From Allium sativum (taxonomy: Eukaryota; Streptophyta; Magnoliopsida; Asparagales; Amaryllidaceae), in contig CM060909.1 in NCBI GenBank assembly GCA_030737875.1, positions 31,981,159-32,045,158 on the forward strand: a DNA stretch of 64,000 nucleotides, given 5' to 3'. Made by a program: the position numbers and the translations under genes. This document shows positions 10,289 through 23,481 of the stretch, one piece after another (the first letter of the stretch is position 1; every line of letters begins with the position of its first letter). The notes below the pieces were generated by a model. That model was given only the letters and a program-made list of their open reading frames with translations. It was not told where the DNA came from and searched no databases.

Positions 10289-13197
10289 CCAATTAACATC
10301 CCGTTTGATAACTCGTTATCCAAATCCAGTTTATTTTGAAAACCCTTAATCCATAGTTTCGAATCAAAACGTTATTCAATTATATAATCTTAATTAAAGA
10401 TTATACTTCCTTCCCAATTCCTTACCTTCAATTTCTTCAAATCAAAGATTTGATTAAATCCCAAATTACGATATGAACTTCCACAACTCTATCTCATCAG
10501 GTTTCAAGAATGACATTATTGAAGATACCATTCACGACAAAACCCAAATCAATCGATATTGAACATAAGTTACACATAAATTGTATCTACTTATATTCAA
10601 TATTGATTCTCATAATCAACGAATTCCATAAGAGGAATAACGATATAATAATAATATCTTCCAAATTCCTCAAATAGTATGTGTTTACACCACAAAATTT
10701 CATATCAAATATCCGAAGATTATTTCTATCCAACTTATCTCAATCAAATTAGGAAACCTGTATCTTAATTAAATGATTTATCCAACTCTTTGACATTAGA
10801 TCTTGGTAGAAATACGATCAACTTATCATCAATATTAATCTCCGTATCTAACTCATACTATAAGCGGAATAACAGTGAATTACCTTTAAAATTCCTCGAA
10901 TAGTAAGAGTCATCATCTACTGAATTAATATCAAACATCCAAAGATTTATCTCCAACCATACCCAATGATTTAAAATCGAAAAACCCGTTTTAATATCCA
11001 ATAAATCAATTTAATTTCAATATAAAACATTTTCTATAAATCTTCAAAAACATTCCCTTGGAAAATAGTTCGCGGGTTAAAAACTTCAAAATAGATTGCT
11101 TTCAAAGAAAGTGTTACGATAGCGTTTCTAAGGTGTTACAAAAGCGTTACAAAACCGTTATCTTAACTACTTTGATCAAAATATCGTATATCTTGGAATA
11201 AACTTATACTTTACAATTCAAAACACTTTTACATAATCTATACTAATTTTACAATTTTTTCCATATTATAAGAACATTTAAAATAGATGTTTATAGTTAA
11301 GGCCGACGACTGTTCTTACAACAACCTTTTCAAAACGGTTTTAAATATAACTTGAAAATTATAAGTCGAAATTAAAATCTGCTTTCACTCATTTGAAAGC
11401 TCTCATTAATAGGAATCCAACGTACTTTGTTTCGTGGAAATCTGATTTAAACTGCTAAAGTTAGAAGTATTTATATTTATAAACAAAATACATGAATTGT
11501 CGCTGTGCGACAAACTCTATTTTGGCTGCACATAAAATTATTCTGTGATACTTCGAAATACCTTTGAAAACCATTACATACCTATATAAACCATTTAAAA
11601 ATGAAATTAACTTTCCAAATTATTTTGATTTTTAACATTCAACTTTTATTTTTCTCTTAATAAATTAAATTCCAATTTATTTCTAATCTCAAATAATTTC
11701 AAATCAGATTTTAATTATCCATCCCATCCGTCGGATCAGTTAGGGATAGCCAAGGAGAGCAGAAAACTATTTTTTCCAAACTCAAGCCTAAACACTATCT
11801 TCCTTGAATGTTCTGGTATTTATTTATTCATTTAAAGAGACTTTATCATAAATTATTATCCTTCAACAAAAAAAATATTGCTTCTAATTATGAAGGAGAT
11901 TTGTCGATCACCAATGTAATGCCATAATTGATGTGTCATGGTGTGTGCGAAACAACAACCATTGTAAACATTCATAGCAACCATCATTAACATAGTTAAA
12001 TAATAACTGTGCACAAGCATTATAACACTAACACTTAATTGTTTGTGTGTTCTAAACTACACAACCATCATCTATCATAACAAACATCATACATGCAGTC
12101 ATTAAATCAAGCAAAAAAACCCTTTAAAAGTTCAGTTTCTCTCTTTCGTGAAGTCTAAGCTTTTGCCTAAGGGTCCCTGGCTCCTAGTCTTGCCCTCCTT
12201 TCTCCTTTTCTTCCATTTCCTTTGCTTTATTTTTTATTAATGATTTTCGGCCATGGCCATGAGCTTAAGGGATAGGGAGGAAGAAGAAGATTTTCATGAG
12301 AAGAAAGGGAATGAGATGGTAAAGACGGTACGGGTGATGGGTATTTATAAGGTTGGAAAGGGTATGGATTGATTATGTGTCTTAAATTCAAGGGTAGAAA
12401 ATGTGTGGTTTGGATTAAACCTTGAGTTTCATGCTTATACACTTATGAAAAATAAAATGTGCTTTCTCAAGCACCTTCCGGCCTCGAATCGGAGTATCAA
12501 ACGAAAACGGTTTTCAGAAATTCTTCAACCATATTGTCTATTTTCTAACGTACTTCAATCCTATATGTTCAAATCCAAAATCGGAGTTCGTTTGGATTTT
12601 CAAATAACGTATTTTAATTTTGTTTTCTTAATAACTTTCTATATTCGATACGGGATTTCCCCAGACTTCATACATAGCTAATATTCTATGTTCTTAATTT
12701 TTCTGGATAGGTCTCAGGTTCCTGTTTTGCCGTTAGCACTATCACATTCCAATTACCATCAAAATTTAGTTCAAATTTTGGCCTTTTATTTTTTCTTCTC
12801 CCCATATAGATGACGTTTTACGCAAAACTTTCCTGAGTACCAAAATTCATTATTCTGTATCCAACGGAGGTGGTCTCACGATCTAGCGATATTCCGTTCT
12901 CAAGATATCCTCAGAATCATTCATTTTTAGTTCAAATTTCGAATCTTTGTTGAATTTAGCATATCTAACGGATGCCATTTTTGATGCAACTTGGTTGGTT
13001 ACCTAATTTCATCATTCTAGATTTAATGAAACTGATTCCATCGAAATTCGAGTTGTTAGCTACTACTTCCTTTATAAACGTACTATTTTTGATTCATTCT
13101 TTTTGGACTATTTCAATTTCTACCCAAATCCAAATTAATTATGATCTTTATGAAATTTGTAAATTTAAAATTGGTTCCAAATTTTCAGGTCGTTACA
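10289..13197 (-). mobile_element. Element B 3' LTR, truncated at 10289
   Basis: On the minus strand it begins TGTAACGACCTGAAAATTT at 13197, directly after a polypurine tract. It aligns with the 5' LTR of B (15924-18057) down to 10289, where LTR D begins, so the remaining about 1.9 kb of LTR is missing. Relative to the 5' LTR it has about 790 bp more (about 11707-12495), holding the TATA box and the start of the transcribed segment. A short minus-strand reading frame there (12227-12442) is Pro/Ser-rich and not convincing. Confidence 0.75.
12342..12349 (-). promoter_or_regulatory. TATA box of element B 3' LTR
   Basis: TATAAATA on the minus strand, followed at lower coordinates by a pyrimidine-rich, GC-richer segment as in X and Z. 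It is absent from the 5' LTR of the same element because of the deletion there. Confidence 0.5.
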
Positions 13198-14043
13198 TTC
13201 TCCCCCACTTAAAATGATTTTGTCCTCGAAATCGAAGTCGGAACTAATGGTCGTATACTTAACCAATACCTTTCTTATTAACCCTAGAGCTTTATCAGTT
13301 AACTCCACTATTTTACTTTATATGTTTATTCATTGGGCATAGGAATTCATAATATACCTATTTATAATAGAAAACACCCATAAATTTCCCTTTATCCTTA
13401 TCCCTTTTGGAGTAGTTACGAATATACTTACGTAGGTCCAACCTATTTTTTTCTTTTATCTGCTGATAAATCTTTCTCGTTTGTTTTTGACTCATTATCT
13501 TTGGTTAGACCACAGTTATCCATACCCAACAACACTTAACATTTTACCAGAAAGTTTTATAATCTTTTCAGCAAATACCTCGACTGTCCAAAATCATTGG
13601 GAATTTAAATTTCTTAATTAGTTATACTAATTAGCACATCCATCAATTAATTAGTGGATTAAATTTTCCAAAACATAGCTCTCATCAAAACATATAACCT
13701 TTTTATGAAAATATACCTTTGGAAAAAATTATTTCATTTATCCATAAAACTGGGTTAGACTACTCTGTTTAAGTGCTTAGAAACACCTATCGATACAGTG
13801 AGCTCTTACTATACCGACCAATGTTCATAACCCACACAACAAATTAATCCAACACAAAACCACTTGTATATCGAATTACAAATACGTCTCTTATATATAT
13901 ATACACTCTCACACAACTCATTCTAGGGTATTACTAACACTATTTCTAAAGAGTTACTTGTCCTAGGATACTATTGATCCTATCTCTGACAAGTCTGTAT
14001 CCCACAGATCCAAGGTTTATCTAACCTAAGCTCTGGTACCAAG
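13198..14043 (-). mobile_element. Element B internal region (846 bp, non-coding)
   Basis: This is the whole interior between the two B LTRs. On the minus strand it runs from a primer-binding site (14030-14041) to a polypurine tract AAGTGGGGGAGAA (13198-13210). The latter is preceded by TTCGAGGACAAAATCATTTT, a sequence I recall at the end of plant chromovirus elements. No gag or pol frame is present, so B is non-autonomous. The ratio of 4-kb LTRs to a 0.85-kb interior is extreme. Confidence 0.75.
14030..14041 (-). other. Primer-binding site of element B
   Basis: Minus strand TGGTACCAGAGC, one base from the initiator-Met tRNA complement, 2 nt from the LTR end ...GGTCGCA. Confidence 0.75.
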
Positions 14044-17000
14044 TGCGACCACCCGCACTTCCACTCACTTTAAACCGACCAAAAACCGAAACCCACGTCG
14101 ATTCAAGGTAAGAAAAAGTACGTTTCGTTAGGGTTTATCGGAGCAAACACAACTGATTACAAAGCTCACAACGAAACAAATAAATATAATACGAATATAT
14201 TATTGCACCGGAAGCATTTTTGAATACAAATCTTATTTTACATACCATTACTCCATGAAGATTTAACATAATATACCGATAATAGGGTACGTCCTACCTT
14301 CATATGAAACTCCAGCTTTCTCTAGAACTCCAAGTCTTCAAGTTTGAGCTTGATCTCGAAAACAGAAAAACAAACTAACAAACTGTCTGTGTGGAAATTG
14401 TGGGCACCCGCAGTTTGCAAGGGAAAACAAACTACGAGTCAGTTATGGGACTGGTGTGAGAAAACCTTTTATTACTAATCTTATACTTAACCTTATTTTG
14501 AATAAGGTACCTCCGAACCACGCCGCATGTCACGGAACGGGTTTCCTTCCAAAGTTACGTGCACAACCATAGCAACCAGAACCTAATTATAGCAACCATA
14601 AACCATATTTTGAAAACATGTCTTTAGAAAAATGAACGGTTATAAGCCCCAGGTCCCATTACACAATGCAAGCGCACACTAGAGGATAAGGTTTTGCCTT
14701 ATAATCGCAAAACATGCCTGATATAGTTCAAAAACCAAACCATTTGATATTATAATAATGTCTAGGGTATGGAAATTTTTTTCCAGAAATAAATCTATAA
14801 ATCTTTGCTCGCATAGTGTCCCATCCCACTATGTTGGCTACATAGGTATACAACTTAAAAATCGTAAAGGCTTTTGTATTGGAAGTTGGATTTGCATCAG
14901 TAAGTCAGGGCTAAGGATCATCCCAATCCGATTCGGAACCCCCAGCTAGGTTCTAGGATCCCGTCTGGCTCCTTTAGAGCGGCAGGGTCAGTCACCCATA
15001 CTTCGTGGATTAAATTAACAGCCTGAACATAACGTCCCTTAGTCTGTGTTTAGACTGTCATCTAGGTATATTGACCTAGTCCAAGGCGCCTCATCCAACA
15101 AACCACATAAGTAAATGCCTGGGTTCCATACCATGGCGTTACCTTTTACTAGATGGAACGTTAAGTCCCTACCACTACGGTCTATAATCCTGTTTCGGCT
15201 CATTCCGGGTTATGAGGTCTACGAGGTCACGTCATACACAGCTACGCATTTAAGCCATGCTTTGATCTTCAACCACAAGGCCCTTCACTATCATTCTTTT
15301 AAAAACACAAACTGCTATTCACCAACATAAAACCTTTGAGCTCGTACTTCTCAAAGAAGGGTGTTAAGAAGAGAATAAATTCTCCGCCACCAAACTGAAG
15401 TATTTTTAGTACATGTCAGTTTGTATTTTACAAAATACAGTGTCAGACACGAAATCCATCAACAAGTCCATTTTGGGAATAGGAACGAAATCGAAGGCAC
15501 TTGATTCCACGTCCCCGCCTAGGAGTGCATGCCCTTACAAATCTGATATGCTTTAAGTACGGTCAAATAATGCTGTCACTTTAACCTTTTGAGGAGCGAC
15601 CCCGAGGCATCGACAAGCTATCCATCCAATGTGAAGAATACCGGTCTTTAACCACCATCATCGTCATCTTGATATCAGCATCACGTCGTATAATTATTTG
15701 GATTAGGTAAAAAAAAACCCGACCTTTCCAGATAAATAGCGCAATTCTAAAAACACAATTATAGAACACACAGGCTTTCATCCAATCTCCTTCCGCCTCG
15801 GATTTGTTAATTAAACTACTTTAAAATCCATTCTCAAATTATCTTTAACAAAATCCATATTTTAACTTTTCTCCTTTAAAATACATCCTTTATCAAAGAT
15901 ACTTTAGCCTCAAAACCTCAATTAACTTCCCGTTTGATAACCCGTTATCCAAATCCAGTTTATTTTTAAAAACCCTTGATTCATAGTTTTGAATCAAAAT
16001 GTTATTCAATTCTTTAATCTTAATTAAAGATTATACTTCCTTCCCAATTCCTTACCTCCAATTTCTTCAAATCAAAGATTTGATTAAATCACAAATTATG
16101 ATATGAACTTCCACAACTCAATCTCATCATGTTTCAAGAATGACATTATTGAAGATACCATTCATGAGAAAACCAAAATCAATTGATACTGAACATAAGT
16201 TTCACATAATTGTATCTACTTATATTCGATATCAATTCTCATAATCAATGAATATCGTAAGAGGAATAATGATATAATAATAATATCTTCCAAATTCCTC
16301 AAATAGTATAAGTTTACATCCCAAAATTTCATATCAAATATCCGAAGATTATATCTATCCAACTTATCTCAATCAAATTTGGAAACTCGTACCTTAATTA
16401 AAAGATTTATCAAACTCTTTGACATTAGATCTGGATAGAAATACCATCAACTTATCATCAATATTAATCTCCCTATCCAACTCATACTATAAGCGAAATT
16501 ATGGTGAAATACCTTTTAAATTCCTCGAATAGTAAGAGTCATCATCTACCGAATTAATATCGAAATCCAAATATTTATCTCCAATCATATCCAATGATTT
16601 AAAATCGAAAAAACCCGTTTTATTATCAAATAAATTAATTTAATTTCCATATAAAACATTTTCTATAAATCTTCGAAAACACTCCACCAATCATTTACTT
16701 ATAGTTTGGAAAATAGTTCGCAGGTTAAAAACTTCAAAATAGATTGCTTTCAAATAAAGTGTTACAATAGTGTTTCAAAGGTGTTACAAAAGTATTACAA
16801 AACCGTTATCTTAACTACTTTGATCAAAATATCGTTTATCTTAGCAAAAATTTATACTTTACAATTCAAAACACTTTTACATAATTTATACTAGTTTTAC
16901 ATTTTTTTCCCATATTTTTAAAACATTTCAAATAGATGTTTATAGTTATGGCCGACGATTATTCTTGCAATGACCTGTTCAAAACGGTTTTAAATATAAC

Positions 17001-18057
17001 TTGAAAATTATAAGTCGAAATTAAAATCTGCTTTCAATCATTCAAATGCTCTCGTAAATAGGAATCCAACGTACTTTGTTTCGTCGAGATCTATTTTAAA
17101 TTGTAAAAGTTATAAGTATTTATATTTGTAAACAAAATACACGAGTTGTCCCTGTGCGACAAACTCTATTTTGACCGCAAATAAAATTATTTTTCGATAC
17201 TTTGAAATACCATTGAAAACCATTATATACCTATATAAACCATTTAAAAATATTTACTTTCCAAATTATTTTGGTTTTTAACTTCAACTTTTATTTTTTC
17301 TCTTAATAAATTATATTCCAATTTATTTCTAATCTCAAATAATTTCGAACGATAACGATTTTCAGAAAATTATCAAATATATTGTCCGGTTTCTAACCTA
17401 CTTCAATCCTATGTGTTCAAATCCAGAAATGAAGTTCGTTTGGATTTTCAAATAATTTATTTCAATTTTGTTTTCTTAGTAACTTTCTATATTCGATACG
17501 GGATTTCCCCAGACTTCATACATAGCTAATATTCTATGTTCTAAATTTTTCTGGTAGGTCTCAGCTTCCAGTTTTGCCGTTAGCACTATCACATTCCAAT
17601 TACCATCAAAATTTAGTTCAAATTTTGGCCTTTTACGTTTTCTTTTCTCCATATGGATGTCGTTTTACACGAAACTTCCTTAAGTACTAAAATTCACTAT
17701 TTCGGATCCAACAGAGGTGGTATCATGATCTAGTGATATACCCTTCTCAAGATATCCTCAAAATCATCCGTTTTTAGTTCAAATTTTGAATATTTTGTGA
17801 ATTTAACATATCTAACGGGTGCCAATTTTGACGGAACTTGGTTGGTTACCTAATTTCATCATTCCGGATTTAATGAAACTGATTCCATCGAAATCCAGGT
17901 TCGTTAGCTACTACTTCCTTTGTAAACGTACTATTTTCAATCCAAAATTCTTTCATTTTGGACTATTTCAATTTTATTCCTGCCCAAATCCAAATTGATT
18001 TTGATCTTTATGAAATTAGGAAATTTTAAATTAGTTCGAAATTTCTGAGTCGTTACA
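14044..18057 (-). mobile_element. Element B 5' LTR (4014 bp), promoter region deleted
   Basis: Minus-strand LTR beginning TGTAACGACTCAG at 18057 and ending ...GGTCGCA at 14044. It lacks the about 790-bp segment with the TATA box that the 3' copy has; the breakpoint is at about 17345. Its lower part (14044-about 15800) is an R-U5-like tail related to D, Z and Y: ACCAGTCCCATAACTGAC (minus, 14434-14460), GGAACGGGTTT (minus box at 14518-14546) and the hairpin CATAGTG/CACTATG (14812-14818 and 14827-14833). The right flank GAAAC (18058-18062) is the expected target duplication in the copia fragment; its partner was lost at the 10289 junction. Confidence 0.75.
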
Positions 18058-18586
18058 GAAACAAAGAAGTTTCTATCTTCTAAATTTGATATGAAAGATC
18101 TAGGAGAGGTTGATGTAATTTTAGGACTTAAAATCATTAGGAAAGCGGGGGAGTTATTACTAACCAAATCTCATATTGAAAAGTTCCTAAAGAAGTATGG
18201 TCATAATGATGACAAACCAACACCAACTCCTTTAGATCCTAGTATTAAGTTAGAAAAGAACACTGAGCGTTATCGGGAGTCTTATGTATGCTATGCATTG
18301 CACTAGACCCGACATCACACATGCTATAAGTGTATTGTGTCAATTTACAGTAACCCAGGTTTCGAACATCGGAAAGCAATTCCAGAGCCCTAGCTTATTT
18401 GAAGGGAACCATAAACTATGGTTTATCTTATAAAGGATTTCCTGCTGTAATTGAAGGATATAGAGATGCAACCTGGAACAATGTAGAATCCAAATCCATG
18501 TCTACGACTGGATGGATATTTACATTAGGAGGCGCTGCTGTATCTTGGGCTTCCAAGAAGAAGTCCTGTATATCTGATTTAACTAT
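18058..18586 (+). pseudogene. Ty1/copia reverse transcriptase-RNase H fragment
   Basis: The frame starting at 18058 reads ETKKFLSSKFDMKDLGE, then VDVILGLKIIRKAGELLLTK and PTPTPLDPSIKLEKN, the typical C-terminal part of copia RT. After a frameshift near 18285 comes the YAMHCTRPDI-type motif in another frame. RNase H then appears at 18396-18586: YLKGTINYGLSY, PAVIEGYRDATW, ESKSMSTTGWIFTLGGAAVSW and ASKKKSCIS. The fragment is cut on the left by element B and on the right by gypsy F, just before the TMESE-type motif expected next. It is dead, with several frameshifts. It is the oldest layer visible in this part of the nest. Confidence 0.9.
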
Positions 18587-18897
18587 TATAACACCCCGAA
18601 ATTTTAACGACACTAAAGATGATGAATTAAATAATAATTAATTCAATATTCAGAATTAAGGGAAACAGACTGTGCCATTGCGTCCATCTCGAAGTTCTGG
18701 TCAAGATAGACACCTGGTTTGCGTAAAACAGACTTTGCGTAAAACGGACTTCGTATGAAGAAGTTATTAAGGTTTGAAGTTTATATACGTATAAGGAGCT
18801 AATATGTATATATATTAAATAAATATATCCAGAAAATTCAAAAATCAGTTCAAAAATCAAAATTCGCAAGGCGGGAGTTTGGGCGGGAATTTTGCCT

Positions 18898-19012
18898 GTT
18901 GCGGGTCAACCTAGAGGTCGACCCACCAATAAGCGGATCGACCTATGGGTCGACCCAACTGAAGGCGGGTCGACCTAGGGTCGACCCACCTGAAGGGGTG
19001 TCGATCCACCCA
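18898..19012. promoter_or_regulatory. Cluster of GGTCGACC palindromes upstream of the F TATA box
   Basis: About six GGTCGACC or one-base variants lie within 115 bp, spaced by CCACC/CCTA linkers and ending about 60 bp before the TATA box. The second LTR keeps the cluster (25416-25508). The position suggests a promoter element; that is inference. Confidence 0.5.
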
Positions 19013-19073
19013 TGGGTCTGAAAATTCTTTCTGAACCTGGACGATTTTGGAGCTTGATTCGTTGGTTCTACGC

Positions 19074-19083
19074 TATATAAAGG
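19074..19083 (+). promoter_or_regulatory. TATA box of first F LTR
   Basis: TATATAAAGG, conserved in the second F LTR, followed about 30 bp downstream by CTAGGTTTTATTCATC, a plausible start of the transcribed R region. Confidence 0.6.
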
Positions 19084-19604
19084 ACCTTAAACCTAGGTTT
19101 TATTCATCTAAAAATGGTGGAGACGGCGGAGCTCTGCTGCAACATAAATTGAATGGCATAGTCTTCTCCAAAACAAGTTCAGCAAGCATTATACAAATTC
19201 AATGATTGCTACAGCAAATTCAACGTGTTCTTCGCAGTAATTTGGATCCATTTCCTTAGATCTATTCACTTTGAGTTCATGTTATTTTTAGATCTGAATA
19301 TTTAAATAATAATCATGATATGTATATAAAAATTGGATCTTGAATCGGTGCCTAATCAGTTCTATTATGACATATTCCTCCGATAAGTTCTTATATGCTT
19401 ATGTCATCACCAAATTAAATCTTGTCATAATATGTCCATTTAGTTTTTATGCCGATTTCTACCGTTATATTATTGATTCGTTATTATGCCTGTTCTGATT
19501 CTCTTCTCTCCCTCTTTTCCCTTTTATTTTTATGTATCCAGGCTACCTTCGAGCCTAGGCCAAACGATGAAAGATGAGAACATGTGAAATTAGGAACGGT
19601 TGGG

Positions 19605-19910
19605 AAAGACGTATATTGGGGCATAATTGGTATTGGAAATATAAATATAAATTTGGGCATAAAATTGGAAAATATATGAATATGGATTTGGGGGACATAT
19701 TGGATAATATGAATATGAAGCTAGGCATATATTAGAAAGTAGGTGAACATGAATTTGGGTAAAACTTGCATTGGAATGTGTAAATATTGATTTGGGGTAT
19801 AAATTGGAATATATGTAATTATGAAATTGGGCATAGATTGTGACATATGCAAATGTCAATTTGGGGCATAAACTGGAACACATGTGAATATTGATTTAGG
19901 GCATGAAAAC
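19605..19910 (+). repeat. Degenerate GGGCATAAATTGGAA repeats in F LTR
   Basis: Around seven imperfect units of about 40-50 bp share a TTGGGGCATAAATTGGAA-like core and an ATGTGAATAT-like tail. The same field lies at about 26115-26410 in the second LTR. Confidence 0.6.
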
Positions 19911-22901
19911 CTATAATTGAAATGGAATAATTGTAATTATGAATTGAAATAGGGCATGAAAGTCTATATTTGGAATAGGGAAATTTATTTGTATATGCCT
20001 AAAATAGTGGAACCGTAGTAACGCTTAGACACGAGGTTAGGTTGCATTAGTGGTGGAAGTCTGCCCGGACCCAACCGGCATATCCAGTAGCCACTGATGT
20101 TGAACCTAATGTGAGAGGTATAAGTGCGCAAATACGAGACGTGCTCAGATATGAGGTTAAGCCCAATTTGTGGAATAAGTCTGCCTGGACTCAACTGACA
20201 TATCCAACATCCACAAATGGCAGGCTTAATGTGGGAGGTCTAGCATACTGTAACCATAAATGAAAATATGGTGATAAATCTTGAATACTTAACCTAGTTG
20301 AATCCATAGGGATTGTATGAATATAAACTAAAGTTGGGTTAAGTAAAATTGGGTGATCAGTGGGTGGGTTAAGTAAATCGGAGGGGGTGGGTAATATTTA
20401 CGTATATGCCCATAAACTTAACCCGATAAGGGTATGTAATTAAAGACACCTAGTAGTATACATAACCGGTAGAAATAATAAAGTTATGTAATTAAAAGAC
20501 ATCATTTAGGGTAAACATAACTTGTAAGGAAATGATACAACTTGTGTAATAAGAAAAGAGGTACTTAATTATAAATTAAGTAGTCAAAAAATCTGGAACC
20601 CGCTGATGTGAATAACATGTTTAGGCTTATCCTAGGGACAAGAGGAAATTATAACATAGGTTATAATTAATGGGTTGAGAAACTTGTTAATGGGCTTTAG
20701 TTAAGAAAACTAAGTTAATAAGTTAACAATGCTAAGTTGTTGAGACGATGTAAATTGAATTTATGATTAAATGAGAAAGGATGAGGAAAACTTATGAAAT
20801 GATATAAGTTATATTTAATAAATGACATGTTGAAAGGAAACATGTAAAATGAGACATACTTAATTACACATTAAATAAGAACATGTTATTGTAAATATGG
20901 AATCGGACGATGAAAATATAAAAGGGATTGTGGATTATAGACCTTGGGCCACAATCTAGAGAATAACATGTTGTGGGCTTATTAATGAACTTAAAGGGGT
21001 TAAGTTATATAACCAAAATTAATAAGAAAGAGGAACTTGGTAACTTGATTAAGAATTCAATATGAATGGGAATAACCAAGTTAAAAGAAAATCATGGAGG
21101 AAAAGAAACGCATAATAGAATGATCAGACATAGGGTCTAATAACACATTAAAGTGAGGCGCTTGGATCAGTCCGCATGTTTGAGGTTGAATAACCCAACG
21201 GGGTAGATCATCGAGGTGTTATAAGGAACGAGGGGAGCGCACATTCATCCGATTGTTTTGACGGCTCCAAAGACTGGAAGTGGAAGCACGCGGCTTCCTG
21301 AGGTACGTAAGGTGCTCCTAGTAGTCCTCTGTGCGGTGATAGATGTCTTAGGCCGTGCTCGCAGAGGTTGGGTCTGCGCATAACTACTAGGTGGATGGGC
21401 CTTGACAGCAGATGTACCTATGCAGTCAGAATGCTATGACGAGGTGACACCAAGGTGGTTCAGCGGTTGCCTCACGAGGAGGCAGAGGGTCACGACCAAC
21501 AAGGATAGTAGATCGTCGGATACCCGTCATCGGCAGCCAGCGGGATACGAAAATACTAGAGCTAAACCCAAGATACCATTTCACCTTTCACTATCGAGGT
21601 ACAGGTTTGATGGGAGACGCCACATGGATGTTTAGATTGGTTGTTATCAGGGGCGGTCGCTAAGCTCTTGTAGTCTTTACTAGTTGAGGGAGGGGCCGAG
21701 GTGGGGCCATAGCCACCAAGGAAAACAGATCCTAGGAATATCTGTATTTGGAGGCTCTTAAAGGAAGTCCTATATAGGTATTGAAAAGCATTAGGTCGAG
21801 TTCCGTGTTTCTTGTTTAGCCCTGCGACGGAAATCTATGCACATTAGAGGACGTGCGATTGAGGCATCGAGCTACAATTATAGTACATACGTGCGACGGT
21901 CTAGATACATGCATATCTTCTCTGGGTGGTGTATCATAGACTAGAGGGAATTATTCCGATAAGGAATCTGATTCAATCGATGGTAGCAGTCCGTACGCTT
22001 ACGTACCATAGTAATGACAAATATATGTGGAACGTAACATTGTTATATAGAGATCTGTATGTCACTCTAGCGTAGGATGAGGGACTGCGTTCATTACGGT
22101 GGAGACCATGTGAGTGGGGTACCATGGGGCGTATCTCAATATTGAGAGATAGCTACATATATTGTTTTAGGTGAATCCATGGGAAAGTAAATGGGTATGA
22201 TGCGCAGATAAGTTTTGAGTTCTACTAACCCAAGTAATCTAATAATCAAGAAAATGTAATGGAACGATATTAGTAGGGATCATTCTATTTCTGATATACT
22301 AGAATCGGTGCGGTGTAGAGAAATGTATTTAAGAAGCGCAATATATCATGTTCATCTTATCTTGCTCAATTCATACTTGTCCTTGTCCTTGTTATTGTTA
22401 TTATTATCTTGTTCTTCTAGTTTTTATATACATGCCATGATACTTTTATTTATTTATATTTAAAAGTAACTGGACTCGCCAGACTACATGTCTGATCCAT
22501 TTTATTTCCTCTCCTCTCTCTTCTGTTTCCCCCTAGGTTCTCAGGGTGGAAGTGCTTTGAGTTGATTTGGATTCTTTCAGCTTAGCTTGGATATTGGATA
22601 TAGATGTACTGCTTTGAATTCTTGTCAACTCTCTTATGGCTTTGCAAGGAAAATATGGTTTTATACCTTTGTACTCTGATATTTGTGGCAAGATAGATTA
22701 TTAATGTAATTGGTTACTTCAAGCTTACGATGTAAACTCAGTATTTGGGACCATGATGTTTTGATGTAAATAAAGTTTTTAATTCCACTGCTATTTTACA
22801 TGTCTTTCTTATGATGTTATATTCTTATTTACCTATAACTCTTTACGGTACTTAAGGCATTCCCTTAGTGAGTGACGTTGATGGACATGGGGTGTCACAT
22901 T

Positions 22902-22913
22902 TGGTATCAGAGC
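22902..22913 (+). other. Primer-binding site of F, first copy
   Basis: TGGTATCAGAGC, the exact complement of the plant initiator-Met tRNA 3' end, 2 nt after the LTR end. Confidence 0.9.
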
Positions 22914-23377
22914 ATATGGTTATAAGATCGAATAAAATAATTTGAAAATGGTTTTCAAAAAGGTCTAAAAAAACAAAGTATTGTAAAATAAAAAGTCTTT
23001 TTTTGAAAAGCATATTTCCGAAAGCCATAAATACCATCTCGATTTTCCGCTTGATTCCTTTTCCTTTTTGTTCGGGTAACCGTTTCTTCCCGAAAGGGTA
23101 TCCCTATTTCGGCATGGTTCTGTAGGCATGTTAAAACTACGGTACATGTCAAAGGGCAAAGAAGTGCCCAACCTCCATCTTTAGCCGCAGTAGTTTCACC
23201 TGAGGCATATTTTATCTCAAGCCTCGTAAGAATTTCTGTGCAATGGAGGCAACTTTCAAGGGACTAGTTAGCATGTGGCAAAAAGGAGGATAAGCGAGTT
23301 GGGGCTAAGGAGCATAACCCAAAGATGAAAGAAAATGATGGCTTAAGAAGGAAATATAGACGAAAGTAATAACGAGG

Positions 23378-23481
23378 AAATACCATAACTTCGGAACTGT
23401 GGGTCATCTGAAAAAGGATTGCAGAAAGAGGAAAGGCATTGTTACCATTTTGGTAAGACGGGACACCATATTAAGGAGTGC
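23378..23481 (+). pseudogene. Two decayed CCHC zinc knuckles (gag)
   Basis: The first reads KYHNFGTVGHLKKDC: His and last Cys are kept, the first two Cys are mutated to Tyr and Phe. After a frameshift the second reads HCYHFGKTGHHIKEC, with the second Cys also mutated to Phe. Nucleic-acid binding is presumably lost. Confidence 0.85.

Larger units (their letters stand above)
18587..22899 (+). mobile_element. Gypsy F LTR, first copy (4313 bp)
   Basis: It begins TATAACACCCCGAAATTTT (TG mutated to TA; the second copy has TGTAACATCCTG) and ends GGGGTGTCACA, followed after 2 nt by a primer-binding site. It lies in the copia fragment; the 5 bp before it (ACTAT, 18582-18586) is the predicted target duplication. 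It contains a GGTCGACC-rich cluster, a TATA box, a field of GGGCATAAATTGGAA-type degenerate repeats (19605-19910) and two diverged copies of a segment of about 130 bp (19997-20115, 20130-20240). The short frame at 21402-21635 has a counterpart in the second LTR but looks like LTR sequence, not a gene. Confidence 0.85.

Noticed and set aside
12227..12442. Pro/Ser-rich 71-aa minus frame in B 3' LTR
   Set aside because: Low-complexity translation of a pyrimidine-rich segment straddling the TATA box, absent from the 5' LTR.
21402..21635. 77-aa frame in F LTR with a counterpart at 27907
   Set aside because: Start and end differ between the two LTRs, substitutions do not favour silent sites by eye, and it is internal to an LTR.
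22902..22913. tRNA-like TGGTATCAGAGC sequences
   Set aside because: They are primer-binding sites next to LTR ends; no tRNA cloverleaf surrounds any of them.
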